DNA of 45,997 bases, taken from NCBI GenBank assembly GCA_016211085.1, contig JACQSY010000116.1, positions 1 to 45,997 on the forward strand, read 5' to 3'. A program made the position numbers and the translations under genes. Source of the DNA: Acidobacteriota bacterium (GTDB lineage Bacteria > Acidobacteriota > UBA6911 > RPQK01 > JACQSY01). Under the pieces are notes generated by a model. The model was not told the DNA's origin. It made no database searches and worked only from the letters and a program-made list of their open reading frames with translations. Of this stretch, positions 43,448 to 45,997 are shown one piece after another (positions within the stretch are counted from its first letter, which is position 1; every line of letters starts with the position of its first letter).

Positions 43448-45646
43448 ATGAGCGAAAGCTGGATACTGTGGACACTTGGAAAGGGCTACGCGGGATCGAT
43501 TCTCAAGACCTGCGAGTGGGTCCGCGCTTCACATGAGCCGGACGAAACGGCGGTCATCTCCAATGATTTCTTTGGCATCAACGTTGCCGCCAGCCCGGAG
43601 CCTGATTCGGCGGATATCATTGTCGCGCGATTAAGAGAGTTGGGACTCCGCCATGTGCGAATGGATTTTGGTTACTGTTCATTCGATTCCTACCCGGAAG
43701 ACCTGTTTGTGAGATTGACAGAAGAAGGCTTTCGTGTGTCGGTTCGACTGGTGCCTCCACCGGAGGAAGCCTGCCGGCTTCACTCAGACTCGCAGCGCCG
43801 TAAAAAATGGGGGTGTTTTGTTGAGAAGGCGGCTGAGCGCTTGCACGATCGTCTTGAGCTGCTGGAAATCGGATCTACTCCCAACCGCTCGCGCTGGTCA
43901 GGGTTTGGCCCGGGAAACTACCTGGAAGCATGGTCGCTGGCCTGCGTGGCTCTGGCTGGATCGAAGATTCCCCTGGGAGGTCCCGGTGTTTCAGATTTTG
44001 AGCCTTTCCACAATGCAGCCCTCTTGAGGGCCATGGCTTCCCTGGGAAGAGTTCCCGACGTCCACACCGACCAGCTTTTTGTAGAGCGTGTAACGGAACC
44101 TGAAGCATACGATCACCGCATTGCAGGGTCTGGAATAGGCCGGCTGCTAAAGTTCAATCTGATCAAGAAGGCGCACGTTTTGTCGGCAATCTCGAGAGAC
44201 TTTGGGATCGGTCGCACTTTTTGTACCCATGTTTGTTGGAGCCGTCGGCGCGTCCAGCGGGTGCAGGAAGATTTTGAATCAAAACAAGCGGACTATCTGG
44301 TTCGCTACTACTTGCTGGCGGCTGCGTCGGGAGCACTGCACAGAGTTTACTGGGGACCCCTTTCAGGACAGCGTGAAGGACTGCTGGATGACGGCACCAC
44401 GCATTATCCCGCTATTCCGCGTGTTGCTTTTCATGAGCAAAGTTTTGGGCAACCTTCTTTATGGAGGTCTCGACCTGCTTTTGCCGCCCTGGCCCATCTG
44501 GTACGCACATTTAGTGGAGCGCGCGTGTCTGGCGCATGCACGGGTGAAAATGCGCGGCTGCTCGAAGTCGTGCTGCGGGACGGTGGAATCATTCATGTGG
44601 GTTGGACCAGGGATAGGGGGGCGTTACCTCTTGCTGAGATTTATAGCCCGGCTCATCTGCAGCATGCTGTGGCACGCTCGCACATTGGAGCGCAGCTCCC
44701 GGCTGAGCACGCCGCCTTAACTGAAACGCCGGTATTCTTGCACTGGCGTGGCGAACTTGCTCCTCCTCTGCCTGGGCTGACTCAAATAGACCAGAAGAAG
44801 TTTTTCATAAGCATCCCTGAGCCTACGGTCGGTCACTGGAGCAACGAAAGCTACGAGGGTGTTGCAGCAGAACATCTTCTGCAGATCCTGGCGGGCTCGA
44901 GCACTACCATTAACCCGGAGCACTTGGAGAGGGTTGTTCCCGCACTGATTTATCGCACGCGCCGCAATCGCGTCTGGAAGATAGGTCCCCCGGGTCACTC
45001 CCCCGCCCTGGTCATCAAGAAATTTCCGTCCGGGCGGAGAAAGAAAAAAAAGCCGTGCCGTAACTGGAATAATGCCTGCGAGCTGATGCGACGTGGAATC
45101 AATACTCCTCGCCCTGTGGGTTTTCTTGAGAGCCGCACTGGGAAAGATCCTGGTTATTTCGTATCAGAGAGTTTTGAGGGCGCCGCTTCCGCGCGCAGCT
45201 GCTTTGAGCGCCTGCGCGAGCCTGAGGGAACGCCGGAGATTCCAAGAGAGTTCCTGTTTGAGGAGATGGCTCTATTTGCCAAGAAGCTGCATGACCGCGG
45301 GGTTTACTACCGGGACCTTTCGGCAGGGAATCTTCTGGTGCGCCGTTCGTCTGTAGGGAGGATTAAATTCTCGTTGGTGGATCCGGGGCGCGCCCGCTTT
45401 TTCCGGAAGCCGCTGCCGCTGAGATTGCGGTTGGCTGATCTGATGCGCCTGGTCCATCCCTTGAGCTGGAAATGCCGTGAGGAGTTGGTGCGGTGTTATT
45501 TTGCCGACGACGGCAGATTCGATCGGCGGGTTTACTTTCTGGCGTTTGTTTATTATGACTGCAAGACGGCCGTGAAGCGTTTCTTGAAACGTGCGGGACA
45601 AAAGCGCAACGGTTATGGACCGCTCCTGAGGCGCATTCGACGCTAG
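43448..45646 (+). CDS. Fusion of a degenerate glycoside-hydrolase-like barrel and an LPS-type kinase
   Basis: The 732-residue protein has two parts. Residues 38-400 resemble a clan-A glycosidase TIM barrel: FFGINVA, LRELGLRHVRMDFGYCSFD, LLEIGSTPNRSRWSGFGPGNYLEAW, HTDQLFVE, RTFCTHVCWSRR and YYLLAAASGALHRVYWG. The acid/base Glu expected in EIGNEPN is replaced (EIGSTPN, 140-146). The nucleophile Glu expected before the VCWS strand is His261. Residues about 495-732 form a kinase with ALVIKKF (Lys524/525), a basic KKKK loop, YYRDLSAGN (Asp623, Asn628) and LVDPGRARFF (Asp645), all intact. A sugar-binding barrel may present core oligosaccharide to the kinase (inference). There is no signal peptide, so it acts in the cytoplasm. 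Confidence 0.8.
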   Translation: MSESWILWTLGKGYAGSILKTCEWVRASHEPDETAVISNDFFGINVAASPEPDSADIIVARLRELGLRHVRMDFGYCSFDSYPEDLFVRLTEEGFRVSVRLVPPPEEACRLHSDSQRRKKWGCFVEKAAERLHDRLELLEIGSTPNRSRWSGFGPGNYLEAWSLACVALAGSKIPLGGPGVSDFEPFHNAALLRAMASLGRVPDVHTDQLFVERVTEPEAYDHRIAGSGIGRLLKFNLIKKAHVLSAISRDFGIGRTFCTHVCWSRRRVQRVQEDFESKQADYLVRYYLLAAASGALHRVYWGPLSGQREGLLDDGTTHYPAIPRVAFHEQSFGQPSLWRSRPAFAALAHLVRTFSGARVSGACTGENARLLEVVLRDGGIIHVGWTRDRGALPLAEIYSPAHLQHAVARSHIGAQLPAEHAALTETPVFLHWRGELAPPLPGLTQIDQKKFFISIPEPTVGHWSNESYEGVAAEHLLQILAGSSTTINPEHLERVVPALIYRTRRNRVWKIGPPGHSPALVIKKFPSGRRKKKKPCRNWNNACELMRRGINTPRPVGFLESRTGKDPGYFVSESFEGAASARSCFERLREPEGTPEIPREFLFEEMALFAKKLHDRGVYYRDLSAGNLLVRRSSVGRIKFSLVDPGRARFFRKPLPLRLRLADLMRLVHPLSWKCREELVRCYFADDGRFDRRVYFLAFVYYDCKTAVKRFLKRAGQKRNGYGPLLRRIRR

Positions 45647-45997
45647 CCCGTGCCGCGCAACTGTGCAAGGAGCAACTCTTTGGGAGTGCGGTCGCACGAG
45701 GCCGCTTTAAAAGCGGGCGACGCGTCGCCCGCGCTGAAAGCGGCGACCCATCGCCGCATCTCTGAAAGCGCGGGTCAAGCACATTCTCAGTTGCCCCCTA
45801 CTTGCTCAGAAGCGACCCCCTTGATCAGTTTGCATCCCTTAGTCCCTGTTTTTTTACGGGTCTCCCCGAACCATCTCTACGCCCTCTCGGGGCATGAAAA
45901 TATTCCGGAACGTGTCGCATTCACTCCCCAGACCTCTTTCGGGTCTATGCGGCGATCGCGCTCACGCCCCGCAACAGAGCTTTTGTCTGCTCGCCGG
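45647..45997. other. Intergenic end of the window with strong palindromes, no gene recognised
   Basis: About 350 bases hold no plausible gene. The left part has the palindromes at 45713-45757. The right part contains a CCCCGA...TCGGGG inverted repeat (about 45866-45895) and an AGACC...GGTCT hairpin near 45930. Short reading frames on the minus strand here have no recognisable family features. Confidence 0.5.
45713..45757. repeat. Perfect 20-bp palindrome followed by a 7-bp stem hairpin
   Basis: GCGGGCGACG/CGTCGCCCGC at 45713-45732 is a perfect 20-base palindrome. Seven bases later GCGGCGA (45740-45746) pairs perfectly with TCGCCGC (45751-45757) around the loop CCCA. The sequence (C)TGAAAGCG recurs just before the second stem and again near 45762, and a variant TTAAAAGCG precedes the first. 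This looks like a modular, REP-type element that could end or protect the transcript of the preceding gene. Confidence 0.6.

Overview
The window looks like a chromosomal segment of a Gram-negative, respiring bacterium. Genes are closely packed, start codons are often GTG or TTG, and many neighbouring genes overlap by ATGA or GTGA. An alternative complex III, a NarGHI nitrate reductase and a lipid A/LPS-core cluster together would suit the Acidobacteriota or a related deep-branching phylum. That placement is inference only, because no phylogenetic marker gene is present.

Region 1 (1-4121, mostly minus strand) is housekeeping. It holds a fragment that looks like an insertion-sequence end, tRNA-Arg(TCG), tRNA-His(GTG), a MauE/DoxX-like membrane protein, nadC and nadA (de novo NAD synthesis), and a predicted lipoprotein MsrB.

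Region 2 (4122-22723, plus strand) is one long respiratory cluster. It begins with an Rrf2-family regulator carrying three clustered cysteines, then a dihaem cytochrome c, narG, narH, narJ and narI. A complete alternative complex III (actA-actF) follows, then two different NarK-type nitrate/nitrite transporters. The quinol:cytochrome c oxidoreductase therefore sits inside the nitrate-respiration gene set, with no haem-copper oxidase genes beside it. One narK gene appears to start at a non-standard ATC codon and carries an extra soluble domain between two membrane helices.

Region 3 (22724-45646) is devoted to lipid A and LPS core. It opens with an LpxD fused to an acyl carrier protein domain and a FabF-type ketosynthase, behind a recognisable promoter. 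Next come waaA and a B12-binding radical SAM enzyme on the minus strand, and a plus-strand operon of waaF, two glycosyltransferases, a double kinase, a second small kinase, a polysaccharide deacetylase, a membrane-anchored SGNH protein and two more glycosyltransferases. A minus-strand operon (waaC, an MsbA-type exporter, an LpxL-type acyltransferase and a WaaP-like protein lacking its catalytic Asp) converges on it. The last gene joins an apparently inactive glycosidase barrel to an LPS-type kinase. In all there are five kinase-fold domains of LPS-kinase type in about 13 kb, two of them in unusual architectures.

The final 350 bases hold strong palindromes and no gene that I can recognise.
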